A stretch of 64,000 nucleotides of DNA from Clostridia bacterium (GCA_017531505.1 JAFXKX010000009.1:80154-144153), one strand, 5' to 3'; shown: positions 36,649 to 46,042, counted from the stretch's first letter. The notes: generated by a model not told the origin, from the letters alone. Made by a program: numbers and translations.

Positions 36649-37953
36649 TTATCCTTTCTGTTCGGAGCGTTTCTTTACTTCACAAACAATTGCTGCCACA
36701 GATGCAACATCTTCCCATTCACACCATACCTTGAGGATACACTCTTCGGCATAATTGATGGAGGTAAACAATCCAAACCGGCTGCGTTTCTTTGCAGACA
36801 GGTCAATGATCTTCTTCATGACTTCCGCCTCTTTTTCGGTGCAGGCGATCTCCATATTCACACGGTCTGCACCAAAAGAGCCCCTCAGATAGGAACTCTG
36901 CAGTTCCTGCGGGATCTCTGCTTTTACCGGCTCCGCCAAAGTTTCTTCTGCCGGATCAGCATCTTCTGCGATCTCTTCAAAATCCGCTTCTTCCTGCGGC
37001 AATTCTTCTGCCGGCTCCTCTGCAGGTGTTTCTGCCTGATTTTCTTCTTCCGCTGCGGCGATCTCTTCCGGACAGGTTTCTTCCGTTTCTGCTTCTGTTT
37101 CTGTCTCCGTTGCCGTTTCGGTTTCAGCCATCTGCAGTTCTTCTGCTTCCACCCCCGCAAAAGCCTCTTCTATGATCTGCTCTTCTTCGCTCAGCAGAAC
37201 TTCTTCCTCCGCTTCAATATCGGTTTCTTCCGGAAGGATTTCCTCTTCTACCGTTTCTTCGATTTTTTCTTCCTGCGGACACACGCTCACAGCCGGTATC
37301 GCCTTGGACGCCTTCTGTTTGGGCGCTTCATAAAATTCTTCTTCCGCTTCCTCTGCCTCTGCCGCATCTTCTTCGGATTCCAGCATATCTTTTGCTTCAT
37401 CCAATGCGGCATAGACTTTATTTTCATGATACTGACCAATGACATTGCCTGTCAGCAATACGATAATCGCCAACAGCAGCAGGCACAGCGCCATACTGAG
37501 CAAAATGCCGTATTTGCCTTCCATGATGGAAACAATGCGTCCCAATCCACCGACAGAATATGCCGCTTCGCCGCGCACCAGATCCATGGAAATATCCATA
37601 TCTCCCAGTTGTTCTCCCAAATATACGGAGAGCATACCGTCATCTTTTACTTCCAATACATTTGCCAGATATAATTTGCTTGCAGTCTGTGCCTCGGCAT
37701 GATAAAAGACGATCACATCCCCTGCTGCCAGTGTATTTTCCGATGCTTTTTTTGCCAGCACCACCGCGTTTTTATCAACGCCTTCGTAAATACCGTTGGA
37801 CGAGCAGATGCCTGTCCCAAGGAAATAAGGCAATTCTCCCTCCCCTGCATCGCTGACCGCTATCACCACGGAAACAATTGCCATCATAAGCAACAGCACG
37901 CAAATAACGATCCCTATGATGCCGGGCGCCAGGCTTCTTTTCTTTCTTTCCAT
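36649..37953 (-). CDS. Signal-peptidase-like membrane protein with long acidic tail, function unknown
   Basis: This 434-residue protein has an N-terminal TM helix (about 11-32), an outer segment (about 45-145) that resembles the S26B/SipW signal-peptidase fold (AGDVIVFYHAEAQ, then a GLGRIVSIM stretch), a second TM (about 150-172), a long Glu/Ala-rich region (about 185-365), and a C-terminal basic module ending KVWCEWEDVASVAAIV. Catalytic Ser and Lys/His are not evident: the usual GSMxP site reads GTGICSSNG. It may be a pseudo-protease scaffold. Its start has AAGGAAG upstream and it is divergent to the malate dehydrogenase-like gene. Confidence 0.75.
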   Translation of the reverse strand: MERKKRSLAPGIIGIVICVLLLMMAIVSVVIAVSDAGEGELPYFLGTGICSSNGIYEGVDKNAVVLAKKASENTLAAGDVIVFYHAEAQTASKLYLANVLEVKDDGMLSVYLGEQLGDMDISMDLVRGEAAYSVGGLGRIVSIMEGKYGILLSMALCLLLLAIIVLLTGNVIGQYHENKVYAALDEAKDMLESEEDAAEAEEAEEEFYEAPKQKASKAIPAVSVCPQEEKIEETVEEEILPEETDIEAEEEVLLSEEEQIIEEAFAGVEAEELQMAETETATETETEAETEETCPEEIAAAEEENQAETPAEEPAEELPQEEADFEEIAEDADPAEETLAEPVKAEIPQELQSSYLRGSFGADRVNMEIACTEKEAEVMKKIIDLSAKKRSRFGLFTSINYAEECILKVWCEWEDVASVAAIVCEVKKRSEQKG

Positions 37954-38115
37954 CTTCCTTGCTCCTTTATCTTATGCCGTATCTTTCCCGCTTACACCGC
38001 AGGATACACTTAAATTTATTATATTACACTTTCCGGCGAAAATCCACCCTAAAGTATTTTTTCCTCCTTACAAGCACATCGCGGTTTCTTTTTTTGCCGT
38101 ACCGTATCTTGCTTC

Positions 38116-38143
38116 TTGACAATCCCGTGGAATCCTATAAAAT
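38116..38143 (+). promoter_or_regulatory. Sigma-A promoter for malate/lactate dehydrogenase
   Basis: -35 TTGACA at 38116-38121, 16-base spacer, -10 TAAAAT at 38138-38143; a second TATAAT lies at 38148. The leader to the start codon at 38244 is about 95 bases and contains no obvious structured element. Confidence 0.65.
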
Positions 38144-38243
38144 AATATATAATGGCTTGAAGTTTGTGATATAAAGCCTGATGGTTTTTATTTATTTTTG
38201 TTGTAACTAACTTACAGAGCTTATGGCTCAGAAGGGAAAACAA

Positions 38244-39197
38244 ATGTCTCAGATCAAAAAAGATAAAGTTGTTGTTATCGGTTCCGGCAACGTTGGTGAA
38301 TCCGTTGCTTTTTCTCTCGCAGTAGGCGGCAAAGCTTCTGAAGTTGTCATCGTAGACATCGCAGAAGATCGTGCTCTGGGCAGCGTTCTGGATATCAATC
38401 ACGGTCTGCCTTTCTACAGACAGCTGTCCGTACGTAAAGCCGGTTACGAAGAGTGTGCTGATGCAGGTATCATCGTCGTTTCCGCAGGCGTAGCAAGAAA
38501 GCCCGGTCAGACCCGTCTGGATCTGGCAAAGGTCAATGTATCCATCGCAAAGAGCATCGCTCATAACATCATGGAATATGCGAAGGATCCTATCATTATC
38601 GTTATCTCCAACCCCGCTGACGTACTGACCTACGTAATCCAGAAAGAAACCGGCTTGCCCGCACACCGTGTCATCGGTACCGGCACCCTGCTGGATACCG
38701 CAAGATTCCGCTATGTACTGGCTGAAAAATGCAACGTAGCTATGACCGACGTAAATTCTTACGTACTGGGCGAACACGGCGACTCTCAGGTTCCCGTATG
38801 GAGCTCCGCTACCATCGCAGGTATCCCGCTGGCAGACTACTGCGCACAGAAGGGTATCGATCTGGAACCCACCAAGGCAGAAATGACCGACGCTGTTAAG
38901 TTTGCAGGTGCTAAGGTCATCTCCCTCAAGGGCGCTACCTACCTCGGCGTTGCACTCAACACCGCTCAACTGATCAACACCATCCTGGGCAACGAAAATG
39001 CAATCCTGCCCGTATGCCATGTTGTAACCGAAGAGATCTTTGGTGAATCCGACATCGCGATCAGCATGCCCTGCATCATCGATAACAACGGTATCAAAGA
39101 TATGCTCAAGGTAAGCGTCTCCGCTGAAGAAGAAGAGCTGCTGCACAAGTCCGCAGGTATCCTCAAAGACTTCATCGGTCAGGCTATCAGCGAATAA
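38244..39197 (+). CDS. mdh: LDH-like malate dehydrogenase (probable)
   Basis: This 317-residue NAD-dependent dehydrogenase has the GSGNVGE dinucleotide motif, catalytic His178 in GEHGDSQVP, Asp151, and substrate-binding Arg91 and Arg154. The specificity residue (position 102 in dogfish LDH) is Arg85 in AGVARKPGQTR. Lactate dehydrogenases carry Gln there, while malate dehydrogenases carry Arg, so oxaloacetate/malate is the likely pair. The rest of the protein resembles the clostridial LDH-like MDH group. I chose the ATG at 38244 because AAGGG lies seven bases upstream; an ATG 21 bases earlier has none. A strong promoter precedes and a terminator follows. Confidence 0.85.
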   Translation: MSQIKKDKVVVIGSGNVGESVAFSLAVGGKASEVVIVDIAEDRALGSVLDINHGLPFYRQLSVRKAGYEECADAGIIVVSAGVARKPGQTRLDLAKVNVSIAKSIAHNIMEYAKDPIIIVISNPADVLTYVIQKETGLPAHRVIGTGTLLDTARFRYVLAEKCNVAMTDVNSYVLGEHGDSQVPVWSSATIAGIPLADYCAQKGIDLEPTKAEMTDAVKFAGAKVISLKGATYLGVALNTAQLINTILGNENAILPVCHVVTEEIFGESDIAISMPCIIDNNGIKDMLKVSVSAEEEELLHKSAGILKDFIGQAISE

Positions 39198-39212
39198 GTA
39201 ATCATTACAATA

Positions 39213-39245
39213 AAAAACTCTCCACAATTGTGGAGAGTTTTTTTA
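39213..39245. terminator. Bidirectional terminator between mdh and the S51-like gene
   Basis: Near-palindrome AAAACTCTCCACAATTGTGGAGAGTTTT with A and T runs at both sides, placed between two convergent genes; it can serve both strands. Confidence 0.9.
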
Positions 39246-39248
39246 TGT

Positions 39249-39803
39249 TTAAATAATACAACACTTTTCCTTTTCAATCACCAACGCCTGAGTATTTCCC
39301 AAATAAATCGTTTCTTTCCGGTGTATATCCGTCATCCCTATGGGTTCACATATTTCCTCACTGCAATGCACTTTCATTGTAGTTTTCAATAATCCCAAAT
39401 TTCCTTCCAGGTTATCTGCAAAAATCAATGACCCTGCACTTACTCCAACCACTGTTCCTTTTTCTTCATCAATATATTGGAGCAATTGCTTTGAAAAACC
39501 ATTTTCATTCATTCGTTTCAACAGATATTTTGTATCTCCTCCACAAAGGTAAACCACACCATATTTGTTTAACTCGCTTTGAGAAATACTTTCATGCAAA
39601 TCGTATACTGTAATGTTCTCTTTCAAAATTCCGACTTTGAGCAAATCCTTCATACATTTGGGCAAGACCTCAATTGCATCTGCATTGATCGCTGCCACCG
39701 GTATAAATAATGCTTTTACTCGTGCAGCATCTCCTAAAAATTCTCTGAAACGGTTTTCGATCGCAGCTGTTTCTAATCCACAAGAGGTTAATAAAACTTT
39801 CAT
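39249..39803 (-). CDS. Peptidase S51 / type 1 glutamine amidotransferase-like protein
   Basis: This 184-residue protein resembles peptidase E (S51): it has LLTSCGLE at the start, the VYLCGGDTKYLL segment and the nucleophile elbow GVSAGSLIF. Family members cleave Asp-X dipeptides or act as cyanophycinase-like hydrolases; the substrate is unknown. The DNA is more A/T-rich than the neighbouring housekeeping genes, and the next gene shares this, so both may be a recent acquisition. The ribosome site before the ATG (AAGGAACTCC) is weak. Confidence 0.8.
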   Translation of the reverse strand: MKVLLTSCGLETAAIENRFREFLGDAARVKALFIPVAAINADAIEVLPKCMKDLLKVGILKENITVYDLHESISQSELNKYGVVYLCGGDTKYLLKRMNENGFSKQLLQYIDEEKGTVVGVSAGSLIFADNLEGNLGLLKTTMKVHCSEEICEPIGMTDIHRKETIYLGNTQALVIEKEKCCII

Positions 39804-39826
39804 TTCTTGGAGTTCCTTTACTAAAT

Positions 39827-40105
39827 CTATTCTTCCTTATGATTGACTGCTTTATCTATTTCTCGGATCGCTTCGTTCCACAGATCAACATTTTCGCTGT
39901 GTGGTTCTCTTTTGACAAGATCGTAGCATTCCCGTCTTACATCTGCAAAGAACGCCACATAATCTTCAAATACATCTGCAGAAATGTATATTTGTCCGCT
40001 TTGTTTTTGCAAAAGTTTATAACTTTCTAACTGCACAAAGGGAAAGTATGCTGCATTCTCTTTCAGATGTTCATGCATTTGCATTTTTGTCATATTATAA
40101 CCCAT
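39827..40105 (-). CDS. Small hypothetical protein
   Basis: This 92-residue soluble, helix-prone protein (MGYNMTKMQMHEHLKENAAYF onwards) has an acidic tail EIDKAVNHKEE. I recognise no family. GGAG stands seven bases before the ATG, so it is likely a real gene. It lies 23 bases upstream of the S51-like gene on the same strand with the same A/T-rich composition; the two probably share a transcript. It shows no signal peptide, membrane helix or cysteine motif. Confidence 0.6.
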   Translation of the reverse strand: MGYNMTKMQMHEHLKENAAYFPFVQLESYKLLQKQSGQIYISADVFEDYVAFFADVRRECYDLVKREPHSENVDLWNEAIREIDKAVNHKEE

Positions 40106-40147
40106 TGTTTATCTCCGGTATCCTCTAACAGATTTGCTATGGGCTTC

Positions 40148-42868
40148 TCAGTTGCACATATACAGATCTATCACATGCTTGCCTGCAGTACTATAGGGCA
40201 AGTGTCCGTCAAAAGCCTTACCGTCCAACTGCAGTTCTGCCTGCGTACCCCAGCCATGTACACGGATATCCAGTTCCATATCGCGGCACTTCAGGCCGCA
40301 AAGCTGCATATCTGCCAGTTTTTCGGGGATCGCCGGTGCAAAATGCAGGCCTTCGCCATCCCAGGATAAGCCGATGCAGGCATTGATAAAGAACCCGACA
40401 AAAGAAGAAGCGTGCCATACCATGCCCGGCCAACGCCATGCCTTACCGGTATCATTATCGATCACTTCATGGAACGTCTTATTCATAATGCAATTTCGCA
40501 CCTGCTGGAAGATAAATTCTTCTACCAGATCCAATCTGCCGGCCTGACCTGCCGCAACTGCCATACCCAGCGTCCAGGATACCCAGCAGCAACCCCAGAA
40601 GTGATTCTTTTCCTTACGGAAAGGATACCATGTCAGACCAAAATAAGACATTCTCTTTTGGATCTCGTCCAGCAGACGCTCTCTCTGTTCCGGCAGCGCG
40701 ATATCAAAACGCGGCCAGATCGCCAGTTCCATACCGGTGGCTTCCCACAATCCTTCACGGAATGCCTGACTGCCGACAGGACCGGTGGTGTAATACCCCT
40801 TTTCTTCATTCCAGTACAATGTTTTTACCTGCGCGAGGATTTCCTTGCCGCGCGCTTCCCACAGCATCTGCTTTTCCGGATACATCGCAGTTTCTTTGCA
40901 AATATTGGCCGCCGCCAGATACATATATCCGTAAAACACTTCGGTACCCATGCAATAGCCTTCTGCCTCGGTATCCGGGAATGCATCCTGTGCAGGGCAG
41001 TTATTGGCGATCACCAATTTCTTATCTGCATCATAATGGGCATCCGCCTTCTGCGCCAGACGTACGATATCCGGCAGCACTTCATACAGCAGTGTCTTAT
41101 CCCCCTGGAGCAGATAATAATCCCAGATCGCCACAGCCGGCATAGCCGCACCATCGTCACCGTTATCAAAACCCGCCTTTGTGATATAGATCAGCGTCCG
41201 CCGCATGACCTCGGGCGACAACAAATTCTGTGTACGCAAGGCAGCCTGCGCCGCATCACGCATCCATACACCAAAGCCTTCCCCTTTTCCATGGAACAGA
41301 CCTGCATTGAGCAAGCCTTTCTGCCCCGGCAGATTATACTCGGGCAAGGCATTCTTATACATGACATCGGTTGCGATATTATACGCCGCCTCTACAACAG
41401 GATATTTGCAATACAGGCGGGGATAGTTCAGTTTTGCTTCACCGGTCTTCCATATCTCCTGACGATCCATGACACGGGTCATGTCTCCCCACGGAGTCTG
41501 CCGCCATTCAAATTCTTCCGTCACACGTACAGGAGAGATCACGGTATCTCCATCCGGCGTCCATGCACAGGGCGGCCCATAAATATCATCCTCAACCCCG
41601 TTGGCAAATACCGTATAATCCGGCGTCCGGAACAATACTTCTCCCCGTTCCAAAGATTCCGTCAGTTTACGGCTTTCTGCATCCCAGCGGGCATTTCTGA
41701 GACCGTAAATGTACAGCGAAATGATGTTTGCGGTATCTCCATCACAATTGATTGCAAAATAAGGTTCCCTTACCTGTACCTGATCAAAGGAGTCGTTATC
41801 GATATTGTCTACCTGTGCACTGCGTTCTTCTTCCACATTGCCGATCCCCTGCGGCATATTGATCAGCATCGCCTGACCGGATTGCGTAAACAACATCTGC
41901 GCACAGCGGTCATAGTACCATCGTAATTGCAGCTTGCCGTTTTCGGCAGGTACGCGTATTGCATATTCGCCACAGCGCAAACTGCTGGTCAATGCTTCCC
42001 AATGCCAGATCTTGCCGCAGAAATCAAACGAGATATGGCGTTCTTTGCCGACAAACATCTCCAATACCACTTCTGCACCTTGCGCTCTTACATCATCGCA
42101 AGTACCGTCTTTCGGCAAAATCACAATATTTGGCCAGTTGCTGGGCGCAGTACGGAACCGCATCTCAAATTCAAACCGCTCGGTAATGGGCTTGCAATAC
42201 CACGTCCGCTGCCATACCCGCAGTTTCTCCAAAGCCGCCAACGGTCGCACGCCCTGCGCATCTGCGCAAACCGGGATGCTCAGTACATTGCCAATCGGCA
42301 AAGGGGAATCCTTCAGCGGTGCGGATAACGCCCACTGCACACCCTCTGTGCCAAATACCGCCTCAACATCACCGCTCCAGTGATGCTCATTGTCTGTTAC
42401 AAGCGCAGGACAATCCTCTGCTGCGATCTGCCCGGTCGACCAGTGCAGCAGATCTTTGCTGCTGACCTCATAGGTCTGCTGCAGAGAGGTGCCAAAAGGA
42501 ACAGCTGTATACTGCAGCGTCCATTTACCGTTCCGGCATCCCAGACCTGTCACCTTTGCAATGGTACCGTCTGCCGGTGCAAAGAACAAATGCGGGCGCA
42601 GATCCTCTTCATACGTCCATGCCGGCAAAGTGTCTTTGGTATATACCGCCTGCAGCCAACCGGATTGTGCTGTAATCGTCAGCTGTTTTCCCCATACTTC
42701 CTGCGGCAGCGAAACAGCGGTCCATACATCCGCTCTTTCTCGTGCCAATCGGGCATCAAACTGCATTAATACCCCCTCTTCGGCAGCAATACAAACCGTC
42801 TGCGGGTCTGCATCCCGCTGGATGGGCAAATATACTCTCTTCTTTGCTTGCACGGTAACTTGTAACAT
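40148..42868 (-). CDS. Large two-part glycosidase-like protein
   Basis: This 906-residue cytosolic protein (no signal peptide) appears to have two parts. Residues 1-390 resemble a GH32-type beta-propeller and beta-sandwich: RPHLFFAP (91-98), KDLLHW (138-143) and a sandwich strand LQLRWYYDRCAQMLF (314-328). Residues about 480-830 look like an (alpha/alpha)6 barrel of the GH63/GH78 kind, with a candidate acidic site in GVWMRDAAQ (Asp538) and a Trp-rich barrel core. A C-terminal beta domain follows. GAGG lies seven bases before the ATG. It is the last gene of the glycyl-radical operon, 15 bases after the activase. I cannot name the substrate or family number. Confidence 0.7.
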   Translation of the reverse strand: MLQVTVQAKKRVYLPIQRDADPQTVCIAAEEGVLMQFDARLARERADVWTAVSLPQEVWGKQLTITAQSGWLQAVYTKDTLPAWTYEEDLRPHLFFAPADGTIAKVTGLGCRNGKWTLQYTAVPFGTSLQQTYEVSSKDLLHWSTGQIAAEDCPALVTDNEHHWSGDVEAVFGTEGVQWALSAPLKDSPLPIGNVLSIPVCADAQGVRPLAALEKLRVWQRTWYCKPITERFEFEMRFRTAPSNWPNIVILPKDGTCDDVRAQGAEVVLEMFVGKERHISFDFCGKIWHWEALTSSLRCGEYAIRVPAENGKLQLRWYYDRCAQMLFTQSGQAMLINMPQGIGNVEEERSAQVDNIDNDSFDQVQVREPYFAINCDGDTANIISLYIYGLRNARWDAESRKLTESLERGEVLFRTPDYTVFANGVEDDIYGPPCAWTPDGDTVISPVRVTEEFEWRQTPWGDMTRVMDRQEIWKTGEAKLNYPRLYCKYPVVEAAYNIATDVMYKNALPEYNLPGQKGLLNAGLFHGKGEGFGVWMRDAAQAALRTQNLLSPEVMRRTLIYITKAGFDNGDDGAAMPAVAIWDYYLLQGDKTLLYEVLPDIVRLAQKADAHYDADKKLVIANNCPAQDAFPDTEAEGYCMGTEVFYGYMYLAAANICKETAMYPEKQMLWEARGKEILAQVKTLYWNEEKGYYTTGPVGSQAFREGLWEATGMELAIWPRFDIALPEQRERLLDEIQKRMSYFGLTWYPFRKEKNHFWGCCWVSWTLGMAVAAGQAGRLDLVEEFIFQQVRNCIMNKTFHEVIDNDTGKAWRWPGMVWHASSFVGFFINACIGLSWDGEGLHFAPAIPEKLADMQLCGLKCRDMELDIRVHGWGTQAELQLDGKAFDGHLPYSTAGKHVIDLYMCN

Positions 42869-42883
42869 TTGGGCTCCTCTCTT

Positions 42884-43786
42884 TTAATCGATCAGCACAC
42901 TTTCACACACCGACTGAAATTGCTTTGAAAAAGACTGCATCTGTGCATCCGTCGGAACTGCAAACCGCTGCATCTCCTTTGCAAACCGCCGACCTTTCTC
43001 AATGCCAAAATCATGGTATGTCAGCAAATTGATCTGCTTTATCGATGCACGGACAGGCAGCAGCAGTTTTACAATATTCGCCATTTCCTCCTCGGTATCG
43101 TTGACGCCTCCGATCACCGGGATACGAATATAAAGCGGTTTATATTCTGCCAGACGATACAGATTTTGCAGGATCCTGTCATTGCCAGCCCCTGTATACT
43201 TTTTGTGCTTTTGGCAATCTGCCATTTTCACATCTACCAAAAACAGTTCTGCATACGGCAATGCCTTTTCTACAGAATCCCACGGTACATTCAGCGCCGT
43301 ATCAATGGCAGTCGGGATCCCCTCTGCCTGCAATTGCTTTGCCGCTTCCGCAACAAAATCCGCCTGCAACAGCGGTTCTCCTCCCGAGAAAGTCACACCG
43401 CCTCCCGAAGTTTGATACAAGGTCTTATCCCGCAGCACTTCCTCCAGCACTTGTTCTGCGCTTTTGATATATCCGCATTGTTCCATCGCGCCGGCATAAC
43501 AAACCTGTGCGCATTCGGTACAGTGCATACATTGATCGGCGCAAAACAAATGCAGGCCTTCGGGTCCTGCCAGCTGAGCACCGTTGCTGCACACCTGTAT
43601 ACAGGCGCCGCAGCCGATACACTTTTTTTCATCATACAGCATCTGTATTCTGTTGTCTATAGATTCCGGATTATGGCACCAGGCACAGCGCAGGCTACAC
43701 CCTTTGAGAAACACCGTAGTGCGGATCCCCGGCCCATCATGCAAAGAAAAATGCTGTATATTATAAATCAAAGCTTCCATACTCAT
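42884..43786 (-). CDS. Glycyl radical enzyme activating protein (radical SAM)
   Basis: This 300-residue activase generates the glycyl radical on the neighbouring enzyme. It has the radical-SAM triad Cys30, Cys34, Cys37 in CSLRCAWC, an inserted ferredoxin-like part with eight cysteines (56, 59, 62, 66 and 82 or 86, 89, 92, 96) for two extra [4Fe-4S] clusters, and the SAM-contacting GGVTFSGGEPLLQ motif. The insert is typical of activases for eliminase-type glycyl radical enzymes, not for pyruvate formate-lyase. Its ATG overlaps the enzyme's stop as ATGA, so the two are made together. Confidence 0.93.
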   Translation of the reverse strand: MSMEALIYNIQHFSLHDGPGIRTTVFLKGCSLRCAWCHNPESIDNRIQMLYDEKKCIGCGACIQVCSNGAQLAGPEGLHLFCADQCMHCTECAQVCYAGAMEQCGYIKSAEQVLEEVLRDKTLYQTSGGGVTFSGGEPLLQADFVAEAAKQLQAEGIPTAIDTALNVPWDSVEKALPYAELFLVDVKMADCQKHKKYTGAGNDRILQNLYRLAEYKPLYIRIPVIGGVNDTEEEMANIVKLLLPVRASIKQINLLTYHDFGIEKGRRFAKEMQRFAVPTDAQMQSFSKQFQSVCESVLID

Positions 43787-46032
43787 CGCTGTGTGCGCGC
43801 AATAATTTCATCCTGCTTTTCTTTATCCAGAGAATGAAACAGTGCGCTGTATCCGCAGACACGTACTACAATATTCCGATGATTATCCGGGTCTTCCTGC
43901 GCCTTTCGCAGCTGTGCCCGGTCAATGACATTGAAATCCATAATACTGCCGCCATTCTGCACAAATCCGCGGATCACGCTGACAAATAGATCTCTTCCCA
44001 GTTGACCCTTTGTCACCGGCAGATCCATGTATAACACTCCGCCGCCCGGATAATCGGTATAATCCACAACATTTTGGGCGTATAAAAGCGTTGCCGCATC
44101 GATCCCCCCGGCGTGTTCGCTGGGATTGCCGCCTCGTGACAGATACTCTCCACGCTTGCGTCCGTTTGCAGATGCATTGCTGTTTCTGAACCATTCGAAC
44201 GAATAGAATGTAAACAGTGAAGATTCAAAATAGCCGCCGCGTGTATTTGGGTATCCGTTGATGTGTCTTGCGATATCTGCCATACACTGCTGTGTAAATT
44301 CCCTGATTTCCGGATCCGGATGTCCCATCTTGGCAATACGGTTGCGCAGATATTGACGCAGCGGCTCATATCCCTCAAAATCGCAAGCCAATGCCGTTCT
44401 TAATTCCTGCATCGTAACAATCTTCAGATCGTATACCGCTTTCTTGATCGCAAACAAAGAATCTATCACTGTCCCAAGGCCAGTCATACCAAAACTATCC
44501 GAGTTATATCTTGCGCCGCCTTCTGTTACATCCAGTTCGTTTTGAATACAGTCCGCCATTACCGCCGAATACAGCGGACAGGGATTTGTCTCCGGCCATT
44601 GCAAAGCCAGCTGATTGTACTTATGGACAAAGTTCTGTATCTGCACTCCGAAGTTATACATTGCCCGACGATAGAACACCTCAAAACTTTCTGCTCTGTA
44701 TGCAGGCATAAAATGCACCATATCCCCGGCTGCGGCAAATATCTGTTCCCACTTTTCCGGGAACAACGATACATCCATCATATGCGCCATATTCAAATAC
44801 ACATATGCACGGCTGTTCAGTTCACAGGACAATGTCGGCTCCTGGCAGCCACCGGCCAGATACAATCTGGCGTCCGCTTCCCTCTTGCCGGCTTTGATCT
44901 GCGACGCAATGATCGCCTTGTCATTAAATACCGACAATACATTGGTACCGCTTTTTGCCAGATCCGCCAACTTTTCCAGATATTCCGACGGATGATCATC
45001 GCGTATACGGGCCTGCAGTTTCGGGTTTGCGAACCGGTGCTTCTCCATACTGATGATCAGCATTTCCGTCACGGTATTGTAAACAGATTTCCCTTCTGCA
45101 TCACATCCGCCAATGATCACCGTGGCATTGGTTCCGCCGGGCAGTTCCCGGTTCAGATCCCAGCGAGCATCTGTAATCGCCATAAAGCAATCTATCAATG
45201 CCTGCGCCTGCTCTCTGTCCAAACGGCCCGCCGCTATATCCTTTTGATAATACGGCCACAAAATACGGTCAAGATGCCCATATACCGCAAACCCGATACC
45301 CTCCAGTGCATTGTGCATCTCTCTTATAAAGCATACGGTACACAGCGCCTCGTAAAAAGTTTGCGCCGGCTGCCGGGGGATCCGCCGTGCAGTTGCTGCG
45401 ATCTGCTCCAGATGGTATCGTTCCTGCGGATCTTCTGTTACCTTCAATAAGCGCTCTGCTTCGTCTGCAAACCGTTCTGCGATCTGCATAACGCTATCCA
45501 ATCCGCAGATCATGCTCTCGTAAAAGGCAATGCGGCCCTGTTCTTTGCGCTCCTGTACCTCCGCCAGTTTGGATAGCGCCTGTGCTTTCAGTCCTTCCAA
45601 ACCAAACTCCAATACCCGCTCCACATCTGCATAGTGATGTGCAAAATCCGCAAACATAACGCCGCCGATCATCAAAGCCTTATCGTAATTTGCCAGCCAT
45701 GTCTCGTTGTAATCATGCAGCAGTTGCTTGTTCTGTGCCATCAACCAGGTTGCCAGACCCGGCTCGGGCGGCCAGGTGGAGGTGATGCTGTTGCGATCCC
45801 GCCCTGTATCCAGTTCCATATAAAACGGACACGCCGGCATCAATCTGACTTTACAATCCCGTGCAGCCATCCGGTATATCCACGCTTTCTTTTGAAAAGC
45901 CGATGCCTGCGGGTTTTCCGCCTGCATAATATCCAATTTTTGATACAATCCGCTTATATCCGTCGGATACGTTTCAAACACTTTGCGGAATTGACCAAAC
46001 ATCTTTTCGCGGTCAAATACGAATCTACTCAT
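43783..46032 (-). CDS. Glycyl radical enzyme, eliminase-type, substrate unknown
   Basis: This 749-residue protein belongs to the PFL-like superfamily. The C-terminal radical site is Gly727 in VRVCGYSALF; the thiyl cysteine is Cys396 in GGCQEPT, with Glu398 two residues on. The Cys-x-Glu pair marks eliminase/dehydratase or lyase types (for example glycerol dehydratase, choline lyase, hydroxyproline dehydratase), and pyruvate formate-lyase instead has Cys-Cys. The length is slightly shorter than those enzymes. I could not match it to a known specificity group. It is preceded by AGAGGGAAT and lies 10 bases after the alcohol dehydrogenase gene. Confidence 0.92.
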   Translation of the reverse strand: MSRFVFDREKMFGQFRKVFETYPTDISGLYQKLDIMQAENPQASAFQKKAWIYRMAARDCKVRLMPACPFYMELDTGRDRNSITSTWPPEPGLATWLMAQNKQLLHDYNETWLANYDKALMIGGVMFADFAHHYADVERVLEFGLEGLKAQALSKLAEVQERKEQGRIAFYESMICGLDSVMQIAERFADEAERLLKVTEDPQERYHLEQIAATARRIPRQPAQTFYEALCTVCFIREMHNALEGIGFAVYGHLDRILWPYYQKDIAAGRLDREQAQALIDCFMAITDARWDLNRELPGGTNATVIIGGCDAEGKSVYNTVTEMLIISMEKHRFANPKLQARIRDDHPSEYLEKLADLAKSGTNVLSVFNDKAIIASQIKAGKREADARLYLAGGCQEPTLSCELNSRAYVYLNMAHMMDVSLFPEKWEQIFAAAGDMVHFMPAYRAESFEVFYRRAMYNFGVQIQNFVHKYNQLALQWPETNPCPLYSAVMADCIQNELDVTEGGARYNSDSFGMTGLGTVIDSLFAIKKAVYDLKIVTMQELRTALACDFEGYEPLRQYLRNRIAKMGHPDPEIREFTQQCMADIARHINGYPNTRGGYFESSLFTFYSFEWFRNSNASANGRKRGEYLSRGGNPSEHAGGIDAATLLYAQNVVDYTDYPGGGVLYMDLPVTKGQLGRDLFVSVIRGFVQNGGSIMDFNVIDRAQLRKAQEDPDNHRNIVVRVCGYSALFHSLDKEKQDEIIARTQR

Positions 46033-46042
46033 ATATTCCCTC

